Under the pieces are notes generated by a model. It made no database searches. It worked only from the letters and a program-made list of their open reading frames with translations, and was not told where the DNA came from. The position numbers and the translations under genes were made by a program. A stretch of DNA of 64,000 nt from Oryzomonas japonica (GTDB taxonomy: Bacteria; Desulfobacterota; Desulfuromonadia; Geobacterales; Pseudopelobacteraceae), in NCBI RefSeq assembly GCF_008802365.1, contig NZ_VZQZ01000010.1:124001-188000 (forward strand), written 5' to 3'. Every line of letters starts with the position of its first letter. The first letter of the stretch is position 1. This document shows, in pieces, positions 7,472 to 15,951 of this stretch.

Positions 7472-8022
7472 GGACGGGACCGGGAGACCCCAGGGACGGC
7501 GACGAAACGTCAGCTTCCGGCAAACCATGCCACCGGCCGGCGCAGACTGACCGGGGCCGGTTCGTTGTATCATCCTGTCCTCAAAAACATCGTCTCACAG
7601 GGGCATGTTAAAAAAATTAACACTTAAAAACACAAGATAACTGATTATATTTGTTGGTAATAATTATAAGTGTTAAAAAAATTACCACTTCTGCACGTAG
7701 TCGCAACACCCTTATTTATAACCACAATACCCATAAATGTTAAAAAAATTACCACATCACTCCCCCTGAATCATCTCCTCCCTCTCCCATACCGCACCAT
7801 CCCACCCCGTAAAGTTCATAATACATGCACATTAATCAGGATTTATTTTTGGTATGAGTATTGATACACGCCCTTTCCGGAACCTGCCGGATTACCGAAG
7901 GATCATGGTGCGAGATCAAAAGCGATAATGAGCCATCCAGACGCGCCGACGCGTCCCGGGGAAGAGCCCGGCCGCACACACGTGAAACGCACACCGCCCA
8001 CACGATAAAAGGAGAAAAGCAG
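7472..8022. other. Long AT-rich leader region upstream of chemoreceptor gene
   Basis: A 550-bp stretch with a sharp drop in GC from about 7600 to 7860. It contains three near-identical 19-bp palindromes (listed separately) but no credible gene. A weak sigma54-like TTGGTATGAGTATTGAT at about 7850 lacks the -12 GC and was not annotated as a promoter. Confidence 0.5.
7605..7755 (+). promoter_or_regulatory. Three copies of a 19-bp TGTTA-A/T-TAACAC palindrome
   Basis: Copies are at 7605-7623 (ATGTTAAAAAAATTAACAC), 7670-7688 (GTGTTAAAAAAATTACCAC) and 7737-7755 (ATGTTAAAAAAATTACCAC). They are spaced 65 and 67 bp apart start to start and lie 268-418 bp upstream of the chemoreceptor start. The same palindrome occurs twice at 32502-32549 upstream of the second chemoreceptor. 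The symmetry and regular spacing suggest binding sites for a dimeric regulator or bending protein; the protein is unknown. Confidence 0.55.
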
Positions 8023-9651
8023 ATGTTTGAAAACCTTGGCATTGGCACGAGGCTGATAGCCGCATTCATGGTCGGAGCCCTGATCGCCGCCACATTGGGC
8101 TTCATCGGCATCAAGAACATACGCCACATGTCTTCGAGCGCCGACAAGATGTACGACAACATGCTGGTGCCGTTGGGAGAAATCTCCGCAACCGCCACCA
8201 AGTTCCAGCAGGCGCGCCTGATCATGCGCGAGGCCATGGAGGCGACCGACCCCCGGCAGCAGCAGGCCCTGATCGAGGAACGCACCCAGTTGCGCGCCAG
8301 CATAAACCAGTGGGCCGATAGTTTTGAAAAGAAGATTTATAACGAGGAGACCAAAAAGCTTTTCGCCGAATTCAAAGAGGCGAACAAGGCCTATGGCGAC
8401 TGTATCAAAAAGGTGCTCGAACTGGACAAGAGCGGCGACAAGGCCGCAGCCGCGGCCTATTTCTATTCCAGTGACACCAAGAAGGCGGCCAAGGACCTGC
8501 AAAACGCCATAGACCGGATGATCGAGGCCAAGCAAAAACAGGCCCAGGTTTCCACCGCGGCGGACCGGGCGGATGCCGCGGCAAACACCCGTTACATGCT
8601 CGCCATGATCGTGGCCAGCGTCCTCTTATCCATCGGCCTCGGCCTGTATATCGCCCGCTCCATCACCCGCCCCCTGAGTCGGGTGGTTGACGCCGCCAAC
8701 CGGATTGCCGGCGGCGATCTTACCGTCAGCATCGCGGCCTCGTCGCGGGACGAGACCGGCCAGTTGATGGCCGCCATGGGCAATATGGTCGAGGAGTTGC
8801 GGGCCATGGTCGAACGCATCGCGGCGATTTCCTCCAGTCTGGCCTCCGACTCCAGCCAACTCCATTCCGCCTCGACCCAGATCGCGACCGGCGCCGAAGA
8901 GGTGGCGGCCCAGGCGGAGACCGTGGCGACCGCCAGCGAGGAGATGTCCGCCACCAGCAACGATATCGCACGCAGTTGCGGCATGGCCGCCGAGGCCTCC
9001 CGCCAGTCCACGGAAGCGGCCAGCGACGGCGCGGCCATCGTCCATGAGACCATCAACGGCATGCACGTGATCGCCGAGCGGGTCCGGGATACCTCCCGGA
9101 CCATCGAGGCCCTGGGGGGGCGTTCGGAGCAGATCGGCGCCATCATCGGCACCATCGAGGATATCGCCGACCAGACCAACCTGCTGGCGCTGAACGCGGC
9201 CATCGAGGCGGCCCGGGCCGGCGAGCAGGGGCGCGGTTTTGCGGTCGTGGCCGACGAGGTCAGGGCCCTTGCCGAGCGGACCACCACGGCGACCCGGGAG
9301 ATCGGGGAGATGATCAAGGCGATCCAGAACGAGACCCGCGAGGCGATCAAGGCCATGGACGAAGGGGTGCGCGAGGTGGAGAAAGGGGCCTCCTCGTCGG
9401 AGCGGTCCGGCGCGGCCCTCCAGGATATCCTCGACCGCATCGGCGTCGTATCCATGCAGGTCAGCCAGATCGCTACCGCCGCCGAAGAGCAGACCGCCAC
9501 GACCAACGAGGCCACCGTGAACGTGCAGCAGATCACGGTGGTCATCGGCCAGACGGCCCGGGGCGCCGAGGAAACGGCCGGGGCGGCCTCCGCCCTGTCC
9601 GGCGACGCCCGGGACCTGGAAACCCTGGTCAGGCATTTCAAGCTGGCATAA
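8023..9651 (+). CDS. Methyl-accepting chemotaxis protein
   Basis: A 542-residue chemoreceptor. Residues ~10-30 form the first membrane helix, then a ~160-residue periplasmic four-helix-bundle sensor (4HB_MCP type) and a second helix ([20 protein letters not shown]). After it come a HAMP domain ([20 protein letters not shown]) and a long cytoplasmic signalling coiled coil. The hairpin tip contains [20 protein letters not shown] and the following [18 protein letters not shown], the CheW/CheA-binding signature. No C-terminal pentapeptide tether is present. ATG at 8023 has AAAGGAGAAAAGCAG upstream; an upstream in-frame extension would ruin the membrane topology. Ligand unknown. The long upstream region has a three-copy palindrome. 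Confidence 0.93.
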   Translation: MFENLGIGTRLIAAFMVGALIAATLGFIGIKNIRHMSSSADKMYDNMLVPLGEISATATKFQQARLIMREAMEATDPRQQQALIEERTQLRASINQWADSFEKKIYNEETKKLFAEFKEANKAYGDCIKKVLELDKSGDKAAAAAYFYSSDTKKAAKDLQNAIDRMIEAKQKQAQVSTAADRADAAANTRYMLAMIVASVLLSIGLGLYIARSITRPLSRVVDAANRIAGGDLTVSIAASSRDETGQLMAAMGNMVEELRAMVERIAAISSSLASDSSQLHSASTQIATGAEEVAAQAETVATASEEMSATSNDIARSCGMAAEASRQSTEAASDGAAIVHETINGMHVIAERVRDTSRTIEALGGRSEQIGAIIGTIEDIADQTNLLALNAAIEAARAGEQGRGFAVVADEVRALAERTTTATREIGEMIKAIQNETREAIKAMDEGVREVEKGASSSERSGAALQDILDRIGVVSMQVSQIATAAEEQTATTNEATVNVQQITVVIGQTARGAEETAGAASALSGDARDLETLVRHFKLA

Positions 9652-9745
9652 CGGCCGGGGGAGTCGCCCCCATGCTCGATGCCGGCCGTTTCCCCCCTCG
9701 GGCGGAAGCGACAGGACAAAAGAACACGACCGCTTGCAGACTGCA

Positions 9746-9778
9746 GAGCCCATCAGATCCTTCTGGTGGGCTCGTTTC
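9746..9778 (+). terminator. Hairpin terminator after chemoreceptor gene
   Basis: GAGCCCA pairs with TGGGCTC, with additional pairing in the loop, followed by GTTTCGTC. A second GC-rich inverted repeat (AACGGCCGG/CCGGCCGTTT) directly overlaps the stop codon region at 9650-9690. Either may end transcription. Confidence 0.45.
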
Positions 9779-9929
9779 GTCCCGGCCCCGGAAAGCGGCA
9801 GACCGGCAGCCGCCACCCCATGAAACGACGGCCGGGGCGACGGTCCCCGTGGCGCTTTTCCTTGAGCATCGGGTCAAAGCTTGCTACTGTCGGGGGGCAC
9901 GCCATCATGACGCAACCGGGAGAACTGCC

Positions 9930-10121
9930 ATGTACATCGCCAGAGACCAGAATAACGACCTGTACCTCTTCTACGAACTGCCCAAACGGGGCAAGGAATG
10001 CTGGTGGGCCCCTTCGGGGCTCGACGGGACCTACCTCCGCCTCGACAAATCCCTCTACCCTCAGGTTACCTGGGATTCGGCCCCCCTGCGGGTTGAACTG
10101 CGGGACGTCGAGCCCTCCTGA
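9930..10121 (+). CDS. Small conserved-looking hypothetical protein
   Basis: A 63-residue protein starting MYIARDQNNDLYLFYELPKR. It is acidic, rich in aromatic residues (Trp, Tyr) and predicted beta-rich, without signal peptide or membrane helix. The ATG has GGGAG seven bases upstream and GC3 is typical of the genome, supporting a real gene. It stands alone between the chemoreceptor and the nucleotidyltransferase gene. I do not recognise a family with a known function. Confidence 0.6.
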   Translation: MYIARDQNNDLYLFYELPKRGKECWWAPSGLDGTYLRLDKSLYPQVTWDSAPLRVELRDVEPS

Positions 10122-10262
10122 TCCGCCTCCCATGGAAGGACAGGTGCGCAGCGCAGTGAGAACGTCAAAAGCCTATTTACAAGGATGAAGGGGATAAACA
10201 GAGTACTCGATATAGTGAAATTATTGCCGGTCACAACTCTGGTTTCTGCATATCTGACCTAC

Positions 10263-11216
10263 TTACGGCAAAAGATGATCTGCCAACAATTTTTCGACAA
10301 TCTCTGCCTGCATCTTGTCACGTTGACGCTTAACGGCCTCACGAGATTCCAACTCTGAGAGCCACCGTTTTGTCTTGGCGAAGACCACTGGTGGCACAGT
10401 TTTCATCCTGGCCATCTGCCCTGAGGTTGAAACTATTATGGTCTGGAATTGGGCGGCACCCTGAAGCGATGCTGCACTCTCGGCCTCTACGACATAAAAG
10501 TCGCCTTCATCATCAGTGATCTGTACCGGGTGCGGGTCTCCATCCTTATGCAGCCGTCTAATAAGGTCAACTTCGAACCCTTTGCTGTTATATGCCGTGT
10601 GATGTTGGTCATCTCGGCGTGTGAATGTAGGGTCTACCTTCTTGAGCAGGCTGAGAAACGAGGTGTCCAGATTATGCATCTTGGTGACGAAGCTTAACCT
10701 CCTCTGGATGTCCCACAGCAGGTCAACATCTCTGGTGGCCAGTGCGGCCGTCCCCAAGATGCGTAAGCCGGCCTCAGCCTCATAAGCATACAATGCATGG
10801 GTGCCGACCACGGTGAAATATTCGGCAATACCTGATTTGTAAAGTTTGTTGAGGATTTCTACAAGTATGTTGGGCGCGCGTCCAACGCGATGGACCTTGT
10901 TGAGCCGTTGATGTTTGGCGAGCTCTTTTTTCAGGTCAGCTACGCGTTTATCCGACAGTTGCTTGCGCTCCATGAAGCGTCGATAAATTTCTTCGTTATC
11001 AGGGGAGCGGGGGCCCAGACTTTTTTGCGAGTTGGAGGCTGATGTCCTGATGAGGTAATCTTGTGCATGCTTTGTCTGCCAGTACATACCGCCGCGTACT
11101 TCGTCAGCTGCTCTACGGGCGTCCTCCCAGGCAGTGAAAACGGCCCTTGCGTCGATGTACTGCCTCTGGGCATCCTCGTCGAGTTCAATAAAATAGCTTT
11201 CCCGTATATTATTCAT
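10263..11216 (-). CDS. Nucleotidyltransferase-fold protein (NTP_transf_8-like)
   Basis: A 317-residue protein with an N-terminal helical region and a polymerase-beta-like nucleotidyltransferase core: TVVGTHALYAYEA (the G-T/S motif region near residue 135), then ATRDVDLLWD with the two metal-binding Asp residues, and KGFEVDLIRR supplying the third acidic residue. This layout fits NTP_transf_8. The gene is clearly lower in GC than its neighbours with many A/T third positions, suggesting horizontal acquisition. No antitoxin-like partner is adjacent. The start is set at ATG 11216 because a promoter places transcription initiation at that codon; a TTG at 11252 is the -35 box itself. A 13-bp inverted repeat surrounds the start. 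Confidence 0.7.
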   Translation of the reverse strand: MNNIRESYFIELDEDAQRQYIDARAVFTAWEDARRAADEVRGGMYWQTKHAQDYLIRTSASNSQKSLGPRSPDNEEIYRRFMERKQLSDKRVADLKKELAKHQRLNKVHRVGRAPNILVEILNKLYKSGIAEYFTVVGTHALYAYEAEAGLRILGTAALATRDVDLLWDIQRRLSFVTKMHNLDTSFLSLLKKVDPTFTRRDDQHHTAYNSKGFEVDLIRRLHKDGDPHPVQITDDEGDFYVVEAESAASLQGAAQFQTIIVSTSGQMARMKTVPPVVFAKTKRWLSELESREAVKRQRDKMQAEIVEKLLADHLLP

Positions 11217-11240
11217 ATTTTGAATTTTATACGGGAAAGC
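11196..11240 (-). promoter_or_regulatory. 13-bp inverted repeat over promoter and start codon
   Basis: GCTTTCCCGTATA (11196-11208) and TATACGGGAAAGC (11228-11240) are perfect reverse complements 19 bp apart. They flank the ATG at 11216, and the upstream arm overlaps the -10 box. A repressor bound here would block transcription of the nucleotidyltransferase gene; the hairpin could also form in the mRNA only if transcription began further upstream. Confidence 0.6.
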
Positions 11241-11252
11241 GTTATGAGTCAA
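11224..11252 (-). promoter_or_regulatory. Sigma70 promoter giving a possible leaderless mRNA
   Basis: On the minus strand TTGACT (11252-11247) is 17 bp from TAAAAT (11229-11224). The expected start of transcription, about 7-8 bases after the -10 box, coincides with ATG 11216, and no Shine-Dalgarno sequence precedes that ATG, consistent with a leaderless transcript. Confidence 0.5.
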
Positions 11253-11392
11253 TTAGATATATAATTTGTGATTGATCCGGATGATTGTCAGCAGCAGAGG
11301 GGTAGACTATGTAACTCAGTTGAGGAAATATCTGCTCAACAATCACGTATTGCGGATACCCGGTTTTTCCAAGCGGGAGGTTGCGGCCGTAG

Positions 11393-12820
11393 CTACAGGG
11401 GGAATTCGGACAGGGAGTGCCGTGCCAGGAACTGCCTGGTCTCGTCGGCGGGCAGCGGGCACGATACCAGGTATCCCTGGATCTCGTCGCATTCCAGGTC
11501 CCGCAGGTAGTCCAACTGCTCCCGGGTCTCGACCCCTTCGGCCATGACCCGCATGTCGAGGCTGTGGGCCAGGGAGATGATCGCCTGGGAGATGGCGGCG
11601 GACTTCTCGTCCGTGGTGACCGCGCTGGTGAAGGTCTTGTCGATCTTCAGCTTGCTGATGGGGAACTGGCTCAGGTAGGCAAGGCTGGAGTAGCCGGTGC
11701 CGAAATCGTCGATGGCGATCCGCACCCCCTCGGCGTGCAGGGTGTTGAAGGCCGCCACCGTGGCCTTGCTGTTCTTCAGGAGGGCGCCTTCCGTTATCTC
11801 CAGCTCCAGAAAATTCGGGTCCAGGCCGGTCTCTTCCAGGACCGAGAAGATCCAGGGCACCAGGTTGCCGGAGTGGAGTTGGGTGGGGGAGAGGTTGACC
11901 GCATACCTGACCGGCTGGCAGCCGGAACTGTTGCAGGCGAGATGGTGCTCGCAGGCGGTTCGGAGCACCCATTCCCCCAGGGGCGCCATCACGCCGATAT
12001 CCTCGGCGAGCGGGATGAACTGGTCCGGGGAGATGTTCCCCAGGGTCTGGTGCTCCCAGCGCACCAGGGCCTCCACCCCCACGACCCTGCCCCCCTGCAG
12101 GTCCACCTGGGGCTGGTAGTGCAGGGAAAAATCCTGGCGATTGACGGCCCGGCGCAGGTCGTTCTCCAACAGGAGCCGGCCGAATTCCGATTCGTAACTT
12201 TGCGGGGAAAAGAAGCGGTGGGTGTTTTTCCCGAAATCCTTTGCCTTCAAGAGGGCGGCATAGGCGTTTCTGATCAGGGCGTCGGCGCTGCCCCCCCCTT
12301 CCGGGTAGAGACAGATCCCCATGTTGGAATTGACGACAAGCTCCTGGTCCGCCAACAGGAAGGAATCCGCCATGGCGTCGAAAATGGTCTCCACGACCTG
12401 CTGGGCGTCGTCCCGGCCGCCCATGCCGGGCAGGAGCAGCAAGAACTCGTTCCGCCCCGGCCGGCAGAGGGTGTCGCGGGGCGCGAGGCAGGCGTCGAGG
12501 CGGACGGCCGTCTCCCGCAGGAGCGCGTCCCCCACGAACTGGCCGAGGGTATCGTTGATGAGCTTGAAACGATCGAGGGCAAAGAAGATGACGGCAAGCT
12601 TGCCGCCGCTCTCTTTGGCTGAGGAAAGGACGTAATTCAGGGTATCGTAGAACATGGCCCGGTTCGGCAAACCGGTCAGACGGTCCGTCAACGACGCCGC
12701 GCCGCGGCTTTCGCCCCGGTGGCGCATCTGCGTCACCGTTTCTTCCAGGAGAACAACCCGGCCGCGCAAGGCGTCTATCTCTCTTTGAAGCTGCCGCCGC
12801 GTCCTGCTCGCATCGTGCAT
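11393..12820 (-). CDS. Degenerate GGDEF plus EAL domain protein (c-di-GMP phosphodiesterase)
   Basis: A 475-residue cytosolic protein: short N-terminal coiled coil (1-35), GGDEF domain (about 42-200) and EAL domain (about 215-465). The GGDEF signature is degenerate: the loop reads GRNEF at 122-126, so cyclase activity is unlikely, though the domain may still bind GTP. The EAL domain is intact: EALVRWEH (250), EITEG, IDDFGTGYSS, KIDKTF and EGVET, so hydrolysis of c-di-GMP is expected. No sensor domain is present; regulation may act through the coiled coil. The start is ATG 12820. The 3' end faces the AT-rich nucleotidyltransferase region. Confidence 0.92.
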   Translation of the reverse strand: MHDASRTRRQLQREIDALRGRVVLLEETVTQMRHRGESRGAASLTDRLTGLPNRAMFYDTLNYVLSSAKESGGKLAVIFFALDRFKLINDTLGQFVGDALLRETAVRLDACLAPRDTLCRPGRNEFLLLLPGMGGRDDAQQVVETIFDAMADSFLLADQELVVNSNMGICLYPEGGGSADALIRNAYAALLKAKDFGKNTHRFFSPQSYESEFGRLLLENDLRRAVNRQDFSLHYQPQVDLQGGRVVGVEALVRWEHQTLGNISPDQFIPLAEDIGVMAPLGEWVLRTACEHHLACNSSGCQPVRYAVNLSPTQLHSGNLVPWIFSVLEETGLDPNFLELEITEGALLKNSKATVAAFNTLHAEGVRIAIDDFGTGYSSLAYLSQFPISKLKIDKTFTSAVTTDEKSAAISQAIISLAHSLDMRVMAEGVETREQLDYLRDLECDEIQGYLVSCPLPADETRQFLARHSLSEFPL

Positions 12821-13210
12821 TAGGAGTCCCGTGCCGTCATGATGACAAACGAAAGTCGAACATCCAACGCCGGAAGGGTGCTACTGACTGGCCGCATCGA
12901 TCCGGCAAACAACACACATACCCGGATATGTATACTCTCTATACCCTTTTTTTAATAATTACAAGGGATAAGAGAGGCTGAAATGTGCAAGAAAAAAGCA
13001 AACAGCGTCGACGGGTTCCGCGTCGATCCGGCCTTGGCGCCCACCAGCGACCAGAAGCATGCTCTCCGGAGTCCTCGCCCCCGCTTTTCTTGGGTGCAGG
13101 CCGACTTTTTGCCCCATTGTAACCGGGCCAGGACAGTGCCGGAACATTCCGGGTATAAGCTTCCCCCCACGCTCAGGCAACCGGGCGAAAACCCAAAAAG
13201 GAGGCGCACC
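12821..13210. other. Intergenic region upstream of small membrane protein
   Basis: This 390-bp gap separates divergently transcribed genes. The first ~140 bp are AT-rich, with a weak inverted repeat CCCTT/AAGGG near 12944-12967. An open frame from 12983 runs into the small membrane protein but lacks coding character before 13211. No c-di-GMP riboswitch core motif was found. Confidence 0.4.
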
Positions 13211-13411
13211 GTGGATATTATCACGCTCAAATCGGGGTTGGAACTTGCGGTCATAGGGGTGGCGATGGTTTGCGTCCTGTTCGTATTCTATTGGAAGATG
13301 GGACAGGCCGCCTTGGAAAAGCGGAAGAACGAGGGGCAACGGGATAGTGGGGAAGCGGGGTACGGAACCCATGCGGCGCCCCAGGGGGAATCGCCGCTCC
13401 CGGGACAATGA
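13211..13411 (+). CDS. Small single-pass membrane protein
   Basis: A 66-residue protein with one predicted membrane helix (LAVIGVAMVCVLFVFYW, about residues 12-28) and a basic, polar C-terminal tail, so probably N-out/C-in. Start chosen at GTG 13211, which has AAAGGAGGCGCACC immediately upstream; the longer in-frame reading from 12983 has no ribosome site. GC3 is high only after the GTG. The hemerythrin gene follows 135 bp downstream. Function unknown. Confidence 0.6.
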   Translation: MDIITLKSGLELAVIGVAMVCVLFVFYWKMGQAALEKRKNEGQRDSGEAGYGTHAAPQGESPLPGQ

Positions 13412-13546
13412 GACACGGAATGAGGAGATGGTCACCGCATCCGTCCCGATATATGCCCCTATCGGGTATTCGGTTGAAATATCCGGGCACTGCTATTATA
13501 ATTCAACACATTGCCTGTGACGCCAAACGAAACGGAACGGAAGCCT

Positions 13547-13984
13547 ATGCCCCTTTGCACCTGGGAAACCAGTTTCAACCTTGAATCAGGGGTTATGAAC
13601 GAACACCATCAGCAGCTGGTGAGCCTCATCAACGCGGCCTACGACGCCATTCAGTTGAACGACAGCCACGGCATGGTGCGGATCGTGGGCGAACTTCTCG
13701 ATTACGCCACCTACCATTTCAGGACCGAAGCGGACCTGATGCGCCAGTGCGGCTATCCGTCCCAGGCCTCCCACCTGGAACAGCACGGCCACTTCTTTCG
13801 CCATATCAGCGACTTGCAGAGCCGGCTGCACGCACGCGAGCCGCTGCACAACCTTGAAATCGTGGTCTTTCTGAAGGAGTGGCTGATGCAGCACATCCTC
13901 GTGACGGACCGGGAACTGGCCGGCTATCTCGCCGCCAACGTTCCGGCCGCCCCGGCCCCCCTCCCCTCCCAAGACAGCGTGTGA
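13547..13984 (+). CDS. Bacteriohemerythrin
   Basis: A 145-residue stand-alone hemerythrin that binds O2 through a di-iron centre. The iron ligands are visible in order: the His in the NEHHQQL segment near residue 20, YATYHFRTEADLM (His and Glu near 60), the HLEQHGHFF segment (His near 78-84) and the C-terminal WLMQHILVTDREL (His and Asp). The N terminus LCTWETSFNLESGVMNEHHQQL matches the family. ATG 13547 is preferred; TTG 13511 is the alternative. Likely role: oxygen storage or sensing in an anaerobe. It sits alone between a small membrane protein and a DUF4124 protein. Confidence 0.92.
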   Translation: MPLCTWETSFNLESGVMNEHHQQLVSLINAAYDAIQLNDSHGMVRIVGELLDYATYHFRTEADLMRQCGYPSQASHLEQHGHFFRHISDLQSRLHAREPLHNLEIVVFLKEWLMQHILVTDRELAGYLAANVPAAPAPLPSQDSV

Positions 13985-14125
13985 CGAAACCTTTTGCGGG
14001 ACCGCCGGTACCGACTCCTTCACAAACGCACCGACAAGGGGTATGCCGACCGCCCGGAGGGTATACCTGTTTGCCTCCCCCGCCGTTGCCGGGACGCGAG
14101 GCATCCGCAGACGACAGGAACCGAC

Positions 14126-14602
14126 ATGAAAAAACTCCTTATGATTTTGCTGCTGGCGGCGTCCGTCGCCCAGGCGGAAACCTACCAATGGACCGACGGG
14201 GAAGGGACCGTCCACTTTTCCGAATCCCGCGCCGAGATCCCGGCGCCCTACCGGAAGAGCGCCACCCCCCTGGGGATCGACGTTACCACCGGAAGCGGGA
14301 GCGGCCCCGCGGCCGGCTCCTCCCCCGCCACCCGGCGGAGCACTCCGGAGAGCGGCTCCGTCGCCGCCCGGCTGGATGAGGTGAAGGGGCGGTTGCAGAA
14401 TGACGAAGGGAGCATGGCGCTCATCCGCCAACTGCAAGACGATCCGCAGATTCAGGCGTTGTTGAGCGACCCGACGGTGCTGCGCGCGGTCCAGGCCGGG
14501 GATTACGGCGCCCTGATGAACAACCCGGCGTTCATGAAGCTGCTCGCCAATCCCCGGGTGCAGCAGATCGAGAAGCGGATACAACAGGGGGGGACGAAGT
14601 AG
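14126..14602 (+). CDS. DUF4124 domain exported protein with STI1-like C terminus
   Basis: A 158-residue periplasmic protein. A signal peptide (MKKLLMILLLAASVAQAE, cleavage near residue 17) precedes a DUF4124 domain: ETYQWTDGEGTVHFSESRAEIP. A Gly/Ser/Thr-rich linker leads to a C-terminal helical segment with repeated D/N-P motifs (DDPQIQALLSDPTVLRAV and NNPAFMKLLANPRVQQI) resembling the STI1/heat-shock-chaperonin-binding repeat. DUF4124 occurs in many exported proteins of unknown role. ATG 14126 has ACAGGAACCGAC upstream. The gene appears monocistronic. Confidence 0.8.
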   Translation: MKKLLMILLLAASVAQAETYQWTDGEGTVHFSESRAEIPAPYRKSATPLGIDVTTGSGSGPAAGSSPATRRSTPESGSVAARLDEVKGRLQNDEGSMALIRQLQDDPQIQALLSDPTVLRAVQAGDYGALMNNPAFMKLLANPRVQQIEKRIQQGGTK

Positions 14603-14918
14603 CCCGCCTCCCCGGGTTTCCCCCGGGCCCCCTGGACCGTGGCGCATGCTGTTCCAGGATCACCTGCCGGCTGTTTCCTTGCCCCCTCCGGCAATTACGG
14701 CATCCCTCCCGCCCCTTTCGCTTTCACCTGGATCACCGATTATCGAAACAATACTAGATCGCCCCGATTCCCGGGCATGCGATCCCTCTCATTTCAGCCA
14801 GTCATCGCCAGTGCCGACTGATTCAGCATAGTTGCATGCGCAATCGTCAACATGGTACAGTACCGGCCATCATACGGCAGGGCAGCGCGAAGCGGGTCCC
14901 TGCCCGGGAGGCAATCGT
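14603..14918. other. Intergenic region before arsS
   Basis: No convincing gene. GC-rich palindromes occur at both ends: CCCGGG repeats just after the DUF4124 stop, and GGCAGGG (14876-14882) pairing with CCCTGCC (14898-14904) immediately before the arsS ribosome-binding site. Confidence 0.4.
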
Positions 14919-15878
14919 TTGGAAACTGCGACGTTCGACAACTATATGGAGAAGAGCGGACAGGTATTGACACGGGATTCCGTGGCGTGCCTGCAGATGA
15001 ATCTGGGGTATGCCTGCAACCTGAGTTGCAGCCACTGCCACGTGGGAGCGGGTCCTCACCGCACGGAAGAGATGAGCCAGCAGGTGATGGAGCACTGTCT
15101 CCGCTTCGTGGAGCAGGGGGCGGTCAACGTGGTGGACCTCACGGGCGGGGCGCCGGAAATGAATCCCCATCTGCGCTACCTGATCAAGCGGCTGCGCATG
15201 ATCGGCTCCCTGGAAAAGATCCTGCTCCGGAGCAATCTCAGCATCCTGGCCGAGGCGGACTATGCCGACCTGCCCTCCTTCCTGGCGGAAAACAACGTGG
15301 AGATCGTTGCCTCCATGCCCTGCTACCTGAAGGAAAACGTGACGGCCCAGCGCGGCCCCGGCGTTTACGAGGCCAACATCACGGTCTTGCAGGAGTTGAA
15401 CCGCATCGGCTACGGCACCACGGGCCCCGGCCTGCACCTGGTCTACAACCCGGGGGGGGATTTCCTGCCCGGCCCGCAACCGGCCCTGGAGGCCGCCTAC
15501 AAGGAGCATCTGGGCGAGCGGTTCGGCATTACGTTCACCAGCCTGTACACCATCACCAATATGCCCATCGGCCGCTTCCGCAGCGACCTGGAGCGGCACG
15601 GGCAGTTGCAGCCCTACCTGGACCTGCTGGCGGCGAGCTTCAACCCCGACAACCTGGCCAGGGTGATGTGCCGGAACATGGTCAGCGTGGATTGGCAGGG
15701 GCAGGTATATGACTGCGATTTCAACCATGTCCTGCGGCTCCGCCTGGATGTGGCCGACGGCTACATCGGGAATGTGCGCGCCGACGACCTGATCGGCACC
15801 GCCATCGCGTCGGGGGAGCACTGCTTCGCCTGCACCGCCGGGGCGGGCAGCAGTTGCCAGGGGAGCCTGAGCGCCTAG
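14919..15878 (+). CDS. arsS: Radical SAM protein ArsS (arsenosugar biosynthesis-type)
   Basis: A 319-residue radical SAM enzyme. The [4Fe-4S] cluster motif C-x3-C-x2-C is seen in YACNLSCSHCHVG. The C-terminal half contains CRNMVSVDWQGQVYDCDFN and the final cysteines in CFACTAGAGSSCQG, the arrangement of the ArsS/DUF3641 family, in which ArsS forms a 5'-deoxyadenosyl-arsenical. Start is TTG 14919 with GGGAGG seven bases upstream; the longer frame from 14832 lacks a site. No arsM is adjacent, so the true substrate may differ. The next gene, 73 bp on, encodes a Cys-rich protein. Confidence 0.82.
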   Translation: METATFDNYMEKSGQVLTRDSVACLQMNLGYACNLSCSHCHVGAGPHRTEEMSQQVMEHCLRFVEQGAVNVVDLTGGAPEMNPHLRYLIKRLRMIGSLEKILLRSNLSILAEADYADLPSFLAENNVEIVASMPCYLKENVTAQRGPGVYEANITVLQELNRIGYGTTGPGLHLVYNPGGDFLPGPQPALEAAYKEHLGERFGITFTSLYTITNMPIGRFRSDLERHGQLQPYLDLLAASFNPDNLARVMCRNMVSVDWQGQVYDCDFNHVLRLRLDVADGYIGNVRADDLIGTAIASGEHCFACTAGAGSSCQGSLSA

Positions 15879-15951
15879 CGCCGCCCGGCTTGCGGGGCGG
15901 CCCCCAAGGGCACCGCCCTGCACCGACGCGACCAAGAGAGAAGATACGATC

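Noticed and set aside
7840-7860. Sigma54 promoter candidate TTGGTATGAGTATTGAT
   Set aside because: The invariant GC at -12 is absent.
11272-11547. Open frame starting MIRMIVSSRGVDYVTQLRKY on the plus strand
   Set aside because: Its second half is antisense to the well-supported EAL gene, it lacks a Shine-Dalgarno site and has no recognisable domain; the first 40 codons could at most be a gene fragment.
12983-13210. 76-codon upstream extension of the small membrane protein
   Set aside because: No ribosome site or coding bias; GTG 13211 follows AAAGGAGG directly.
14030-14125. Possible c-di-GMP riboswitch (GGGACGCGAGGC near 14095)
   Set aside because: The GEMM class needs a GGCAAACC-like block and a GACGCAAAGCC receptor; only a loose resemblance is present and the helices cannot be drawn.
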